Translations under genes and position numbers: made by a program | Shown here: positions 51,975 through 60,206 of the stretch, one piece after another | Layout: every line of letters starts with the position of its first letter | How positions within the stretch are numbered: the stretch's first letter is position 1 | From: Actinoplanes teichomyceticus ATCC 31121 | Lineage (GTDB): Bacteria; Actinomycetota; Actinomycetes; Mycobacteriales; Micromonosporaceae | Direction: 5' to 3' | Assembly (NCBI RefSeq): GCF_003711105.1 | Contig: NZ_CP023865.1 | Coordinates: 7,733,001 to 7,797,000 of the forward strand | Length of the DNA stretch: 64,000 bases | Notes under the pieces: generated by a model | Seen by the model: the letters and a program-made list of their open reading frames with translations, nothing else | Database searches by the model: none | Told to the model about the DNA's origin: nothing

Positions 51975-52766
51975 TCAGGCCGCCTTCTTCGAGGAGGCCG
52001 CGGCCTCGGCCTTCTTCATCTCGTCCGGCGGGAGCAGGCTGCGCAGCTTCTGGGCGACCAGACGCGGGTTCGAGCCGGCCTGGATGGCCAGCACACCGTC
52101 GATCACCAGCTCCATCTCCTCGGCCTCGACGGCGCTGAGCCGGGTCAGCCGGGCCGCCATCGGCAGCCAGATGATGTTGGCGCTGAGCACGCCCCACAGG
52201 GTGGCGACGAAGGCCGCCGAGATCGAGTGGCCCAGGGTCTCCGGCTGGTCCAGGTTCTCCAGCACGTGCACCAGGCCCATGACCGTACCGATGATGCCGA
52301 TGGTCGGCGCGTAGCCGCCCATGTTCTCGAAGAACTTGACGCCGGCCTTGTCGGCCTTCTTCTTCGCGGCGACCTCGGCGTGCAGGATGTCGTGCAGCTC
52401 GTCCGGGTCGGTGCCGTCGATGGCCAGCTGCAGGCCGCGCTTGAGGAACGGGTGCTCGACCGTCTTGACCGCGTCCTCGAGAGCCAGCAGGCCCTCGCGG
52501 CGGGCCCGCTCGGCGAGCTTCACGACGTTGTCGAGCAGCTTGGTCGGCGGCGTCACCTTGGCGGTGAAGGCCTTCTTGAGCTGGTTGACGAAACCGGTCG
52601 CGTCCTTCAGGACACCGCCGGCCATGGCGGCGGCGAACGCCCCGCCGAAGACCAGCAGCATCGACGGAATCAGCAGGATGGAGGCGGGCGAGCCGCCCTC
52701 CAGGATCTGGACGGTGAAGACGATCACCAGTCCGGCGACCACTCCGACGATGGTTGAGATGTCCAT
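51975..52766 (-). CDS. motA: flagellar stator protein MotA
   Basis: MotA forms the ion channel with MotB and contacts FliG. The 263-residue protein has four membrane helices, two near the start (TIVGVVAGLVIVFTVQILEG, LIPSMLLVFGGAFAAAMAGG) and two after the cytoplasmic loop (GGYAPTIGIIGTVMGLVHVL, SISAAFVATLWGVLSANIIW). A short basic tail follows. ATG 52766 overlaps the flbD stop (TGATG); the longer open frame upstream is a shadow of flbD. Confidence 0.96.
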   Translation of the reverse strand: MDISTIVGVVAGLVIVFTVQILEGGSPASILLIPSMLLVFGGAFAAAMAGGVLKDATGFVNQLKKAFTAKVTPPTKLLDNVVKLAERARREGLLALEDAVKTVEHPFLKRGLQLAIDGTDPDELHDILHAEVAAKKKADKAGVKFFENMGGYAPTIGIIGTVMGLVHVLENLDQPETLGHSISAAFVATLWGVLSANIIWLPMAARLTRLSAVEAEEMELVIDGVLAIQAGSNPRLVAQKLRSLLPPDEMKKAEAAASSKKAA

Positions 52767-53041
52767 CAGCGTTCCTTCCGGTGCAGCGGGAGCACCTTGG
52801 CGTCGAGCTCGTCGTCGGACGAGGAGGGGGCCGTGGGCTCGGGCTCCATGCGGCTCGCCTGGGCGATCAGCGAGGCGCGGTAGTGACGCACCGAGTCGAT
52901 GAATTCGGGCACGGACTCGGCGATGACGTACTTCGTGCCGTCCACCAGGGTGACGACCGTGTCGGGCGTGCAGTCCACACGCTCGACCAGGTCCGGGTTC
53001 AGCGCGAACACGGCACCGTTGAGGCGAGTTACGAGGATCAA
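52766..53041 (-). CDS. flagellar FlbD/SwrD family protein
   Basis: The 91-residue protein opens the stator-switch-export operon. The first 60 residues match the FlbD/SwrD family (MILVTRLNGAVFALNPDLVE, VVTLVDGTKYVIAESVPEF), whose Bacillus member raises motor torque. The tail is acidic and Ser-rich. TTG 53041 begins the conserved MILVTRLNG; no ATG is available. It is coupled to motA by a one-base overlap. Confidence 0.9.
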   Translation of the reverse strand: MILVTRLNGAVFALNPDLVERVDCTPDTVVTLVDGTKYVIAESVPEFIDSVRHYRASLIAQASRMEPEPTAPSSSDDELDAKVLPLHRKER

Positions 53042-53100
53042 GACAGTCCGTCCTTGGGTCGTCCTTGGCTGGCGAAGGCCGTCCGTGGCCCTCGCCTGTT

Positions 53101-53154
53101 ACTTCGGTCCGACCTCGGTTGCCGATGAGATCGGGCCGGTCGCGATCCGGGTGC
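53101..53154 (-). promoter_or_regulatory. TcrA box and FliA-type promoter of the flbD-mot-fli operon
   Basis: On the minus strand GCACCCG-GATC-GCGACCG (53154-53137) matches 13 of 14 positions of the TcrA box. After exactly 8 bp comes TCAT (53128-53125), 16 bases and ACCGAAGT (53108-53101). The geometry is that of the flgB promoter. The -10 is 60 bases before the flbD start. Confidence 0.65.
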
Positions 53155-53179
53155 GACTGACGGCGCCGTGCGCACACGA

Positions 53180-53216
53180 CGGCGGCCGGGGCGGGCAGGG
53201 CCCGCCCCGGCCGCCG
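53180..53216 (-). terminator. terminator after flgE
   Basis: A perfect 16-bp stem (53180-53195 with 53201-53216) and a 5-base loop lie just behind the flgE stop. It separates flgD-flgE from the flbD promoter. Confidence 0.85.
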
Positions 53217-53232
53217 GCCGGAGATGCTGCGT

Positions 53233-54510
53233 CTAGCGCTTCATGCTGACGAGTTCCTGGAGGATCTCGTCGGACGTGGTGATGATGCGGGAGTTGGCCT
53301 GGAAGCCGCGCTGGGCGACGACGAGGTTGGTGAACTCCTGGGCGAGGTCGACGTTCGACATCTCCAGGGCGCCACTGATCACCTGGCCCATGCCGGCGCT
53401 GCCGGGCTGGCCCACCTGGGCGTAACCGGAGTTGACCGTGCTGCGGTACATCGAGTTGCCGACCTTCTCCAGGCCGTCGACGTTCTTGAAGGTGGCCATG
53501 GCGACCTGCCCCAGGACCTGCTTGAGGCCGTTGCTGTAGACGCCGACGATCTGACCGGTGTCGGACACCGTGTAGGACAGCGAGGTCAGCGCGCCGGCGG
53601 TCTGGCCGTCGGTCTCGAACACCCGGGCGTCGGACAAACCCGAGTACGACGTGACGTCGGAGATGTCGACCGTGTACTGGCTGGTGCCGCTGCCCAGGGT
53701 GATCGTCCGCTGCACCCCGCCGGAGCCGTCGCTCGGCTTGCCGTTGGAGAAGTTGATCGTCGCGTCACCGGCGATCGGGTTGCCGTTCTCGTCGGACAGC
53801 GACACCGCCCACGTGGACGTGGTCGGGTCGGTCGTGTTGTCGTAGCCGACCGGGCTGCGCTTGAACGTGGCGGTGACCGTGTGCGTCCCGCCCTGCGCGT
53901 CGTACACCTTGACCGGGATGGTGGTCTCGTAGTCGTTGACGCCGCCGTTGTCCGGGTTGTTCGGGTCCGGGATCTTGTCGCTGCTCAGATTGCCCTTGAG
54001 CGTGACCGTGGTGGTCGCCTTGGGCGGGATGGTCGCGCCCAGCGGCATCCGGATGTCGTCCGGCTTGCCGGCCGCGTTGACCACGCCGTCCTTGGCCGTC
54101 CAGCCCTGCACCGGCTCACCGGTGGTGGTGGTCAGCAGGCCGTTCGCGTCGAAGAAGAAGGAGCCGGCGCGGGTGTAGAGCGACTCGTTGCCGCTGCGGG
54201 TGATGAAGAAGCCGTCACCCTGGATCATCATGTCCCCGGACTTGCCGGTGGTCTGCGCCGAGCCCTGGCTGAAGTTCTGGCTGATACCGGCCACCCGGAC
54301 ACCGAGACCGACCTGCGCCGGGTTGGTACCGGCCTGCCCGTTCTGCGGCGCGCCCGCGGCGCCGACCATCTGGCTGAGGGTGTCCTGGAACTGCACCTGC
54401 GACGCCTTGTAGCCGACCGTGTTCACGTTGGCGATGTTGTTGCCGGTGACGTCCATCATCTGCTGGTGCGCGTGCAGGCCGCTGATGCCGGAGTAGAGAG
54501 AGCGCAGCAT
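53233..54510 (-). CDS. flgE: flagellar hook protein FlgE
   Basis: FlgE builds the hook. The 425-residue protein begins LRSLYSGISGLHAHQQMMDV with the rod/hook motif DVTGNNIANVNTVGYKASQV. It ends with SNVDLAQEFTNLVVAQRGFQ and ANSRIITTSDEILQELVSMK. The middle carries the Thr- and Val-rich D1/D2 domains. Start and length are normal. flgD lies 46 bp upstream. Confidence 0.96.
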   Translation of the reverse strand: MLRSLYSGISGLHAHQQMMDVTGNNIANVNTVGYKASQVQFQDTLSQMVGAAGAPQNGQAGTNPAQVGLGVRVAGISQNFSQGSAQTTGKSGDMMIQGDGFFITRSGNESLYTRAGSFFFDANGLLTTTTGEPVQGWTAKDGVVNAAGKPDDIRMPLGATIPPKATTTVTLKGNLSSDKIPDPNNPDNGGVNDYETTIPVKVYDAQGGTHTVTATFKRSPVGYDNTTDPTTSTWAVSLSDENGNPIAGDATINFSNGKPSDGSGGVQRTITLGSGTSQYTVDISDVTSYSGLSDARVFETDGQTAGALTSLSYTVSDTGQIVGVYSNGLKQVLGQVAMATFKNVDGLEKVGNSMYRSTVNSGYAQVGQPGSAGMGQVISGALEMSNVDLAQEFTNLVVAQRGFQANSRIITTSDEILQELVSMKR

Positions 54511-54556
54511 ATAGGGGTTTCCTTCGCTTTTCAGGTGAGGGGAGAGAAAAACGGAA

Positions 54557-55003
54557 TTAGGCGGTCTGCTGAATCTCCGTGACCTTGGACAGCTCTACAT
54601 CCGTGTTCCCGACCTTGAGCGTCGGTTCGCTGTCTCCGTTGAGCTTCGCCGCGGACACCACCCCGGTCTGGTACTGACCGGTGGGGTCCAGGTACGTGAC
54701 GGTCTTGCCGACCAGCGAGCTGGCGTTGACCATCCGCTGGCCCTTCATCATGCTGATCATGTCTTCCAGCTTCTCGACCTGCGTGAACTGCGCGGTCTGC
54801 GCCAGGAACTGGGTCGAGTCCGCGGGATTCGACGGGTCCTGGTATTTCAGCTGGGCGACCAACAGCTTCAGGAAGGTGTCCTTGTCGCCGAGGTCCTTGT
54901 TCTTGGCCGCCTGTTTCGCGGCCTCGGCGGCCTTGGCCGCGGCTGCCTGTGCGGCTTCCGAAGAGGCGCCGGTAGCGCCGAATCCAGAGGTCGGCGAGGT
55001 CAT
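54557..55003 (-). CDS. flgD: flagellar hook capping protein FlgD
   Basis: FlgD caps the growing hook. The 148-residue protein has an Ala- and Lys-rich start and the diagnostic KDTFLKLLVAQLKYQDPSNP followed by STQFLAQTAQFTQVEKLEDM. A short beta domain (TVTYLDPTGQYQTGVVSAAK) ends it, so it is a minimal FlgD without the large C-terminal domain. ATG 55003 is 35 bases after a FliA-type -10. Confidence 0.94.
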   Translation of the reverse strand: MTSPTSGFGATGASSEAAQAAAAKAAEAAKQAAKNKDLGDKDTFLKLLVAQLKYQDPSNPADSTQFLAQTAQFTQVEKLEDMISMMKGQRMVNASSLVGKTVTYLDPTGQYQTGVVSAAKLNGDSEPTLKVGNTDVELSKVTEIQQTA

Positions 55004-55037
55004 TGACTTCTCCTGTCCCTTGGCAAGCTCAACCTAA

Positions 55038-55064
55038 GCTTCGGCCCGGTCCAGGAATTGCTTA
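55038..55064 (-). promoter_or_regulatory. candidate FliA/WhiG-type promoter of flgD-flgE
   Basis: On the minus strand TAAG (55064-55061), 15 bases and GCCGAAGC (55045-55038) are close to the WhiG/FliA consensus TAAA-N15-GCCGATAA. No TcrA-like repeat lies upstream; a terminator occupies that space. Confidence 0.65.
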
Positions 55065-55075
55065 GGCACAAATTT

Positions 55076-55102
55076 GCGGGCCCGCCGATCCGGCGGGCCC
55101 GC
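55076..55102 (-). terminator. terminator of the chemotaxis operon
   Basis: A perfect 12-bp stem (55076-55087 with 55091-55102) closes a 3-base loop, downstream of the last che-operon gene and upstream of the flgD promoter. Confidence 0.85.
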
Positions 55103-55156
55103 AGCGGGAGATCTTCGGTTGGCTCCGCGCCCGGCGGGCGCGGCGGTGCGGCGGCG

Positions 55157-55645
55157 TCAGGGCGCCAGGGAGAGGCTGAGCTTGCCCTTGCCGTACCGGC
55201 TGACCTCGACCATCAGGTCCAGCCGCCGGCCCAGCGCGAGCAGGACCGCCCGGGCGTCCCCGGGCAGCTCCATCCCTGGGTAGATCACCTGGTAGAGCTT
55301 GACGTGCGGCGCGCCCTCCTTGTTGAGCAGGCTGGTGAAGATGTTGCACAGCTCGAACACGTTCTCCGCCAGGTTCGGGAAGAGCTGTTTCTCGTCGATG
55401 CTGTCCTCGGCCGCGCCGGCGGGCAGCAGGCCGAGCGCGGCGCCGGCGTTCGCCGCCAGGCTCAGCTGCATACCCAGGGTCGCGTAGATCTTCTGGCCGG
55501 CGTCGGTGAAGATGGCGACCGTGGCGGTCCGCACCTCGTCCGCGCTGAGCGGCTCACCGGGGCTGACGGTCACCTCACGGCCGAGGAGGTCCTCGAACAG
55601 ATTGCGAACGGCTAGAGAGCCGGGAAGAACCGAGACGTCTGACAT
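55157..55645 (-). CDS. CheX/CheC-like protein at the end of the chemotaxis operon
   Basis: The 162-residue protein has no sure family. Its size and the helix with Glu98-Leu-Cys-Asn101 (NVFELCNIFTSLLN) parallel the E-x2-N helix of the CheX gene two positions upstream (GELANIVGG). It may therefore be a CheC/CheX/FliY-fold protein with one active-site helix. Other segments are SADEVRTATVAIFTDAG and VKLYQVIYPGMELPG. ATG 55645 lies 7 bp after the cheY stop. A CheY-P phosphatase or adaptor role is inferred. Confidence 0.6.
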   Translation of the reverse strand: MSDVSVLPGSLAVRNLFEDLLGREVTVSPGEPLSADEVRTATVAIFTDAGQKIYATLGMQLSLAANAGAALGLLPAGAAEDSIDEKQLFPNLAENVFELCNIFTSLLNKEGAPHVKLYQVIYPGMELPGDARAVLLALGRRLDLMVEVSRYGKGKLSLSLAP

Positions 55646-55652
55646 GTCGCAA

Positions 55653-56015
55653 TCATCCCAAAATAGGAGCGAAAACTTCGTCGAATCGCTCAGCGGTGAA
55701 GGGCTTGACGATGAAGAACGCCGAACCCGCGGCCTCCGCGGCGGACTTCATCTCGGGCGTGCACTCCGAGGTGACGAACCCGAACTTGACGTTGTTGCCG
55801 GCCGCGCGGAGCTGCCGCAGCACCTCGATGCCGGTCATCTGCGGCATGTTCCAGTCCGAGATGACCAGGTCCGGCTGGTCCTTGGTGGCCATGTCGTACG
55901 CTTCCTGGCCGTCGGCAGCCTCGATCAGGGTGTGATCGCCGAAACCGGCCTGCCGCAGGGTACGGACGACGATCTGCCGCATCACCCGGCTGTCATCGGC
56001 GATGAGGATCTTCAT
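55653..56015 (-). CDS. cheY: CheY-like response regulator (second copy)
   Basis: The 120-residue single receiver domain has the acidic pair ADDS at 6-9, phospho-acceptor Asp54 (LVISDWNMPQM), the Thr in GFVTSE and Lys in FIVKPF. It has the length of CheY and no output domain. ATG 56015 overlaps the cheX stop by 4 bp. Two CheY copies flank cheX; which one binds the motor is unknown. Confidence 0.93.
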   Translation of the reverse strand: MKILIADDSRVMRQIVVRTLRQAGFGDHTLIEAADGQEAYDMATKDQPDLVISDWNMPQMTGIEVLRQLRAAGNNVKFGFVTSECTPEMKSAAEAAGSAFFIVKPFTAERFDEVFAPILG

Positions 56016-56497
56016 GCACCCTCCTCCTTCGTGTCGGTGCTGCTCTGCCACATCGAAATGGACACCGGCTCGCCCTCCCAGAGTCCATAGACGCCGCTGA
56101 TGCGTTCGGTGTTCGGGAAACGCGCCGAGGCCTCCGGCGCGAGCACAACCTGCGGGAGCGACAACTGCGCGCCCGGCGGGAGCATCGCCTTGACGTTGCC
56201 GCCGACGATGTTCGCCAGCTCTCCGAGCGTGTCGGAGATGTCTTCCTCGCTGACCTCGTCGAGTTCCATGGCCAGGAAGGCGGCCGCGGCCCGCTGGGCG
56301 GCGGCGCGGGACGAGGCGTAGACGACGTGCCCGTTCCAGGACCCGGTGATGGAGACCGAGGAGTGCACCTCGGAAGGCTGGTTCTCGTCGTACGTCTGCA
56401 TCAGCGGGCTGACGCCCTCGGGGTCCAGGTACGATTCCCAGACCTGTTCCACCATCTCAGCGAGGTCGTTCTCGTCCACTTCGACTTCGACACTCAT
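56012..56497 (-). CDS. cheX: chemotaxis phosphatase CheX-like protein
   Basis: CheX removes phosphate from CheY-P. The 161-residue protein has the family helix with Glu93 and Asn96 (SDTLGELANIVGGNVKAML), which acts on the phospho-aspartate. The beta-sheet parts (VHSSVSITGSWNGHVVYASS, ISGVYGLWEGEPVSISMW) also fit. ATG 56497 and both neighbours overlap by 4 bp, so translation is coupled with the two cheY genes. Confidence 0.88.
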   Translation of the reverse strand: MSVEVEVDENDLAEMVEQVWESYLDPEGVSPLMQTYDENQPSEVHSSVSITGSWNGHVVYASSRAAAQRAAAAFLAMELDEVSEEDISDTLGELANIVGGNVKAMLPPGAQLSLPQVVLAPEASARFPNTERISGVYGLWEGEPVSISMWQSSTDTKEEGA

Positions 56498-56889
56498 GAG
56501 TTCGCTCCGGTCGGCACGAGGCCCAGCAGGGCCAGCTTCTCGATCATGGCGCCCTCGGTGAAGGGCTTGATCACGTACTCGTGGGCGCCCGCGGCGAGCG
56601 CCCGGACGATCTGACTCTGTTCGCTCTCGGTGGTGACCATCACCAGGGTCATCTCCCGCAGCCGCGGATCGGCCCGGACCTTCGTGACGAACTCGAGCCC
56701 GTTCATGTTCGGCATGTTCCAGTCGATGAGGGCCACCTCGGGCACCTCCGTCATGTCGGCGAGCAGGTCGAGCGCCTCTTTGCCGTCGCCGGCCTCCACC
56801 GCCTCGAAGTTGAGCTTCGTGACGATGCGCTTGAGGATCATGCGCATCGCGCGCGAGTCATCGATCACCATGGCGCGCATCGGCGTCAT
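56494..56889 (-). CDS. cheY: CheY-like response regulator (first copy)
   Basis: The 131-residue receiver has IDDSRAMR at 9-16, phospho-acceptor Asp56 (ALIDWNMPNMNG), MVTTESEQ and the Lys in YVIKPF. ATG 56889 overlaps the cheR stop by 4 bp, as at the other joins of this operon; ATG 56880 would remove three residues. It lies between cheR and cheX. Confidence 0.93.
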   Translation of the reverse strand: MTPMRAMVIDDSRAMRMILKRIVTKLNFEAVEAGDGKEALDLLADMTEVPEVALIDWNMPNMNGLEFVTKVRADPRLREMTLVMVTTESEQSQIVRALAAGAHEYVIKPFTEGAMIEKLALLGLVPTGANS

Positions 56890-57731
56890 CCCCTTCTTCC
56901 GGCGCCCGCGGGCACCGCGTTGCGAATTCGGTACGCGGAAGTGCGGCCAGCCGCCACCCGCTCGTAGTTGTCGTCGATCCCGATCGTCGTCTCGGCGGCG
57001 CCGAGGAACAGCCACCCGTCCGGGCGCAGCACCCGGGCGGCGTTCTGCAGCACCTGCCGCTTGGTCGCGACGTCGAAATAGATGAGCACGTTGCGCAGGA
57101 AGATCACGTCGAACGGCTGCATCGGCGGGAAGGGTGCCGTCAGGCTCATGTGCTTGAACGACACGTTCTTGCGCAACGCCGGGATGACGCGCCAGTGCGC
57201 GCCCGCCCGCTCGAAGTACTGGACCAGTTGGGTGGCCGGCAGCCCGCGGTTGACCTCGACCTGGCTGTACTCGGCCTTCTGCGCCCGCTCCACCATCGCG
57301 GTGGAGATGTCGGTGCCCTGGATCTCGTAGGACCAGCCCGCCGGCAGTGACTCCTGCAGCGTGATGGCCAGGCTGTACGCCTCCTGCCCGCTGGAGCTGG
57401 CCGCCGACCAGAAGCGCAGCTTGCGCGCGCCGGCCCGGGACTTGACCAGTTCCGGCAGCACCACGTCGGTGAGCGCGGCGAACGGCTCGCGGTCGCGGAA
57501 GAACGAGGTCTCGTTCGTGGTCAGCGCATCAATGATCTTGCGTTGGTGCTGCGGGTTGGGGCGGCGCTGCAGGTCGGCCAGGAACTCCGCGACACTGGGC
57601 GACCCGACCGCCCGGGCCACCGGGATCAGCCGCGCCTCGACCAGGTACTCCTTGCCGGGCGCGAGGACGATCGACGCCTCCCGGCGGACCAGGTTGGAGA
57701 CGAAGGCGAAGTCCGACTGCGAGAGCGTCAT
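56886..57731 (-). CDS. cheR: chemoreceptor methyltransferase CheR
   Basis: CheR adds methyl groups to receptor glutamates using SAM. The 281-residue protein has the N-terminal helical part (LTTNETSFFRDREPF) and the SAM fold (LRFWSAASSSGQEAYSLAIT, IQGTDISTAMVERAQKAEYS, FDVIFLRNVLIYFD). ATG 57731 overlaps the cheB stop by 4 bp. No receptor gene is present in the window, so its targets are encoded elsewhere. Confidence 0.95.
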   Translation of the reverse strand: MTLSQSDFAFVSNLVRREASIVLAPGKEYLVEARLIPVARAVGSPSVAEFLADLQRRPNPQHQRKIIDALTTNETSFFRDREPFAALTDVVLPELVKSRAGARKLRFWSAASSSGQEAYSLAITLQESLPAGWSYEIQGTDISTAMVERAQKAEYSQVEVNRGLPATQLVQYFERAGAHWRVIPALRKNVSFKHMSLTAPFPPMQPFDVIFLRNVLIYFDVATKRQVLQNAARVLRPDGWLFLGAAETTIGIDDNYERVAAGRTSAYRIRNAVPAGAGRRG

Positions 57732-58882
57732 CGCGCCACCGCCGCGGACCGCCCCACCCGCACCCGGTTGAGCAGCGCGCCCGCAATCCGGTCCAGGGGC
57801 AGCACCTCGTCCGCCAGGCCGGCGGCGACCACCGCACCGGGCATACCCCAAACCACCGAGCTCGCTTCGTCCTGGGCCAGAACCTCGCAGCCCGCGTCTC
57901 GTAGCACTTTCGCACCACCCCGTCCGTCTTGTCCCATTCCTGTGAGCACGGCGGCGAAGGCGGTGCCGCCGTACAGTGCCGCCACCGACCGGAACATCAC
58001 GTCCACGGCGGGCCGGCACGAGTTCTCCTGTGGCGCGTTGCTGAGCTGCGTCAGCGTCGAGGTGCCCCGGCGGTTGAAGACCAGGTGCCGGTCCCCCGGG
58101 GCGATGTAGACCGTGCCGGGGTTGAGCTCCATGCCGTCGCCGGCCTCCACCACCTTCAGCGGGGTGCTGCGGTCCAGGCGCTCGGCGAACATCTTGGTGA
58201 ACACCGGCGGCATGTGCTGGGTGATCACCACCGGCACCGGGAGATCGGCGGGCAGGCCGAGCAGGACCTTGGTGAGCGCGTCCGGGCCGCCGGTGGAGGA
58301 CCCGATCGCCAGGATGTCGATCCGGCCCTGCGGCCCGCGGCGGGCCGGCGGGCGGGCCGGCGCCGGACCGGCCACGGCCGGGCGCGCCGGTGACGGCGGC
58401 AGTCCGGGGCGGGCCGGCACGGCGCCGGGACGCAGCCCGGCGGCCGGGGCCCGCGGGGGTACCGCGGCCGGCGGGCGGCGGCGCCCCCCGAGCGCCTGGA
58501 TCTTCGGTACGAGCTGCTCCCGCACCGCCGCGATGGACTCCTTGATCGAGCCCACGTTGCTCGGCTTGGTGACGTAGTCGGTCGCTCCCGCGGCGAGCGC
58601 CTCCAGGGTGGCGCTCGCGCCCGCCGCGGACAGCGTGCTGAACATGATCACCGGTAGCGCGGCGTGCCGCTTGCGCAGCTCGCGGACGGCCTCGATCCCG
58701 TCCATCTGCGGCATCTCGATGTCCATCGTGATCACGTCGGGCTTGAGCTGGTCGATCTTGGCTTGGGCCAGCAGGCCGTTCGCCGCGGTGCCCACCACCT
58801 GGATGCCCGGCGCCTCGCCGAGAGCGTCGACGATCAGCCGACGGACCACCACGGAATCGTCGACGACGAGAACCGAGATCAT
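57728..58882 (-). CDS. cheB: protein-glutamate methylesterase/deamidase CheB
   Basis: CheB removes receptor methyl groups when phosphorylated by CheA. Residues 1-120 form the receiver with Asp54 (VITMDIEMPQMDG) and TKPS. A Pro-, Ala- and Arg-rich linker covers about 145-190. The esterase domain has the catalytic Ser (AIGSSTGGPDALT), His (VITQHMPPVFTKMFAERL) and Asp (TGMGQDGRGGAK). ATG 58882 opens the receiver. The order with cheR is usual. Confidence 0.95.
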   Translation of the reverse strand: MISVLVVDDSVVVRRLIVDALGEAPGIQVVGTAANGLLAQAKIDQLKPDVITMDIEMPQMDGIEAVRELRKRHAALPVIMFSTLSAAGASATLEALAAGATDYVTKPSNVGSIKESIAAVREQLVPKIQALGGRRRPPAAVPPRAPAAGLRPGAVPARPGLPPSPARPAVAGPAPARPPARRGPQGRIDILAIGSSTGGPDALTKVLLGLPADLPVPVVITQHMPPVFTKMFAERLDRSTPLKVVEAGDGMELNPGTVYIAPGDRHLVFNRRGTSTLTQLSNAPQENSCRPAVDVMFRSVAALYGGTAFAAVLTGMGQDGRGGAKVLRDAGCEVLAQDEASSVVWGMPGAVVAAGLADEVLPLDRIAGALLNRVRVGRSAAVAR

Positions 58883-58895
58883 TCGACCGCTCCCT

Positions 58896-59768
58896 TCAAC
58901 CGAGCCAGGCCGGACCGAGTGCCGCGACGACCGGCGCGAGGAGCCGGTGCGCCGTTGCGGTGTCCAGCAGATCGCGGACCACGAGCGCCTGGACGGCGCC
59001 GCTGAGCATGTTCCAGACCCCGCCGGCCCGGTCGGCCAGCGAGACGCCGGCCGTGTCCACCGCCTGGACCAGCAGCATCTGCGCCGCCGCCGCGGTGCGG
59101 ACCCGATCCGAGAGGTACGCCGCCCAGGACGCCGAATGCACGGCGGGCGACCAGCCGGCGGTGTTGCGCCGGGCGTCGTCTGCGGCCGTCGAGACCCGCA
59201 CCCGATCCTCCGGCCGCAGCGTGCGCAGCCGGTCGAGCAGGGCGGAGACGGTGTAGTGGTGCGGGCCGAGGTCGATCGGCGCGCCGGCCGGGAGCTTGCG
59301 CATCGCGGCCACCCAGCCGGCGCCGAGGCGGCGGCGGGTGTCGTCGTCCAGCACCTCACGCAGGTAGCTGGCGACCGCCGCGTCGCAGAGCAGCGCGGTG
59401 GCCGCGGCCGCCTCCTCGGTCTGCCGGGCGGCCCGGCCGGTGCCCTCCCAGGTCCACGACATCACGTCGTAGCGCAGGCAGGTGAGCAGCGAGTCGACCG
59501 AGCCGATCGGCGCGCGCTCCACCAGGGCCAGGTTCCCCGCCGGGTCGTCCTTCGACATGCCCTTGAGGTTGGGCATCCGGCGGGCAGCGCTCTCCACCTC
59601 GACCCAGAGCGGGCCCCGGACGCCCTCGTCCGGGAGCCGCTCGGCGAGCACGGGCAGGTCGTCGCGCTGCAGGCGCAGGGCGCGCAACAGCACGTCGGCC
59701 GCCGCCGACCCACCCGGCAGGCGGGTCAGGTCGAAGCCCAGGACGGGGGCGCTGACCAGGCTGTACAT
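58896..59768 (-). CDS. unknown protein inside the chemotaxis operon
   Basis: I do not recognise this 290-residue protein. It is soluble, rich in Ala, Arg and Leu and predicted mostly helical. Landmarks are VESAARRMPNLKGMSKDDPA, SLLTCLRYDVMSWTWEG, YLREVLDDDTRRRLGAGWVA and GGVWNMLSGAVQALVVRDLL. ATG 59768 is coupled to the cheW stop by a one-base overlap and cheB follows 13 bp later. That tight placement argues for a role in chemotaxis, perhaps as a scaffold or adaptor. Confidence 0.7.
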   Translation of the reverse strand: MYSLVSAPVLGFDLTRLPGGSAAADVLLRALRLQRDDLPVLAERLPDEGVRGPLWVEVESAARRMPNLKGMSKDDPAGNLALVERAPIGSVDSLLTCLRYDVMSWTWEGTGRAARQTEEAAAATALLCDAAVASYLREVLDDDTRRRLGAGWVAAMRKLPAGAPIDLGPHHYTVSALLDRLRTLRPEDRVRVSTAADDARRNTAGWSPAVHSASWAAYLSDRVRTAAAAQMLLVQAVDTAGVSLADRAGGVWNMLSGAVQALVVRDLLDTATAHRLLAPVVAALGPAWLG

Positions 59769-60205
59769 CAGTTGGTGGCGCGGTAGGTGTCGACCGCCTG
59801 GTTGACGTCGAGGGCCAGCATCAGGCGCCCGTCCAGCTTGAACGTGCCCACCACCAGCTCCCGGGTCGGGCCGCTGAGCGTGTCCGGCGGCGGCTCGAAC
59901 GTCTCGTCGTCCAGATCCACCACCTCGCCGATCTTGTCGACCAGCAGGCTCACCGGTTCCCCGTCACCACGCAGGATCACGTTCATCACCGGACCCTGCA
60001 GCGCCTGCCGGGCCAGCCCGAGCTGGACCCGCAGGTCGACCGCCGCGATCACCTGACCGCGCAGATTGAACAGCCCACCGACGGCCGGCGGCGCGAGCGG
60101 CACCGGGGTGTACTCGTTGTACGAGAGCACCTCCTGCACGGTGTGCACCTCGACCCCGAAGAGCTGGCCGTCCACCTCGAAGGTGGCGAACTGACGACTC
60201 GCCAT
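59768..60205 (-). CDS. cheW: chemotaxis coupling protein CheW
   Basis: CheW links CheA to receptors. The 145-residue protein is a single CheW domain with VEVHTVQEVLSYNEYTPVPL, the NLRGQVIAAVDLR signature and SLLVDKIGEVVDLDDETFEP. ATG 60205 is 1 bp after the cheA stop. It is the only stand-alone CheW in the window. Confidence 0.95.
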   Translation of the reverse strand: MASRQFATFEVDGQLFGVEVHTVQEVLSYNEYTPVPLAPPAVGGLFNLRGQVIAAVDLRVQLGLARQALQGPVMNVILRGDGEPVSLLVDKIGEVVDLDDETFEPPPDTLSGPTRELVVGTFKLDGRLMLALDVNQAVDTYRATN

Positions 60206-60206
60206 C

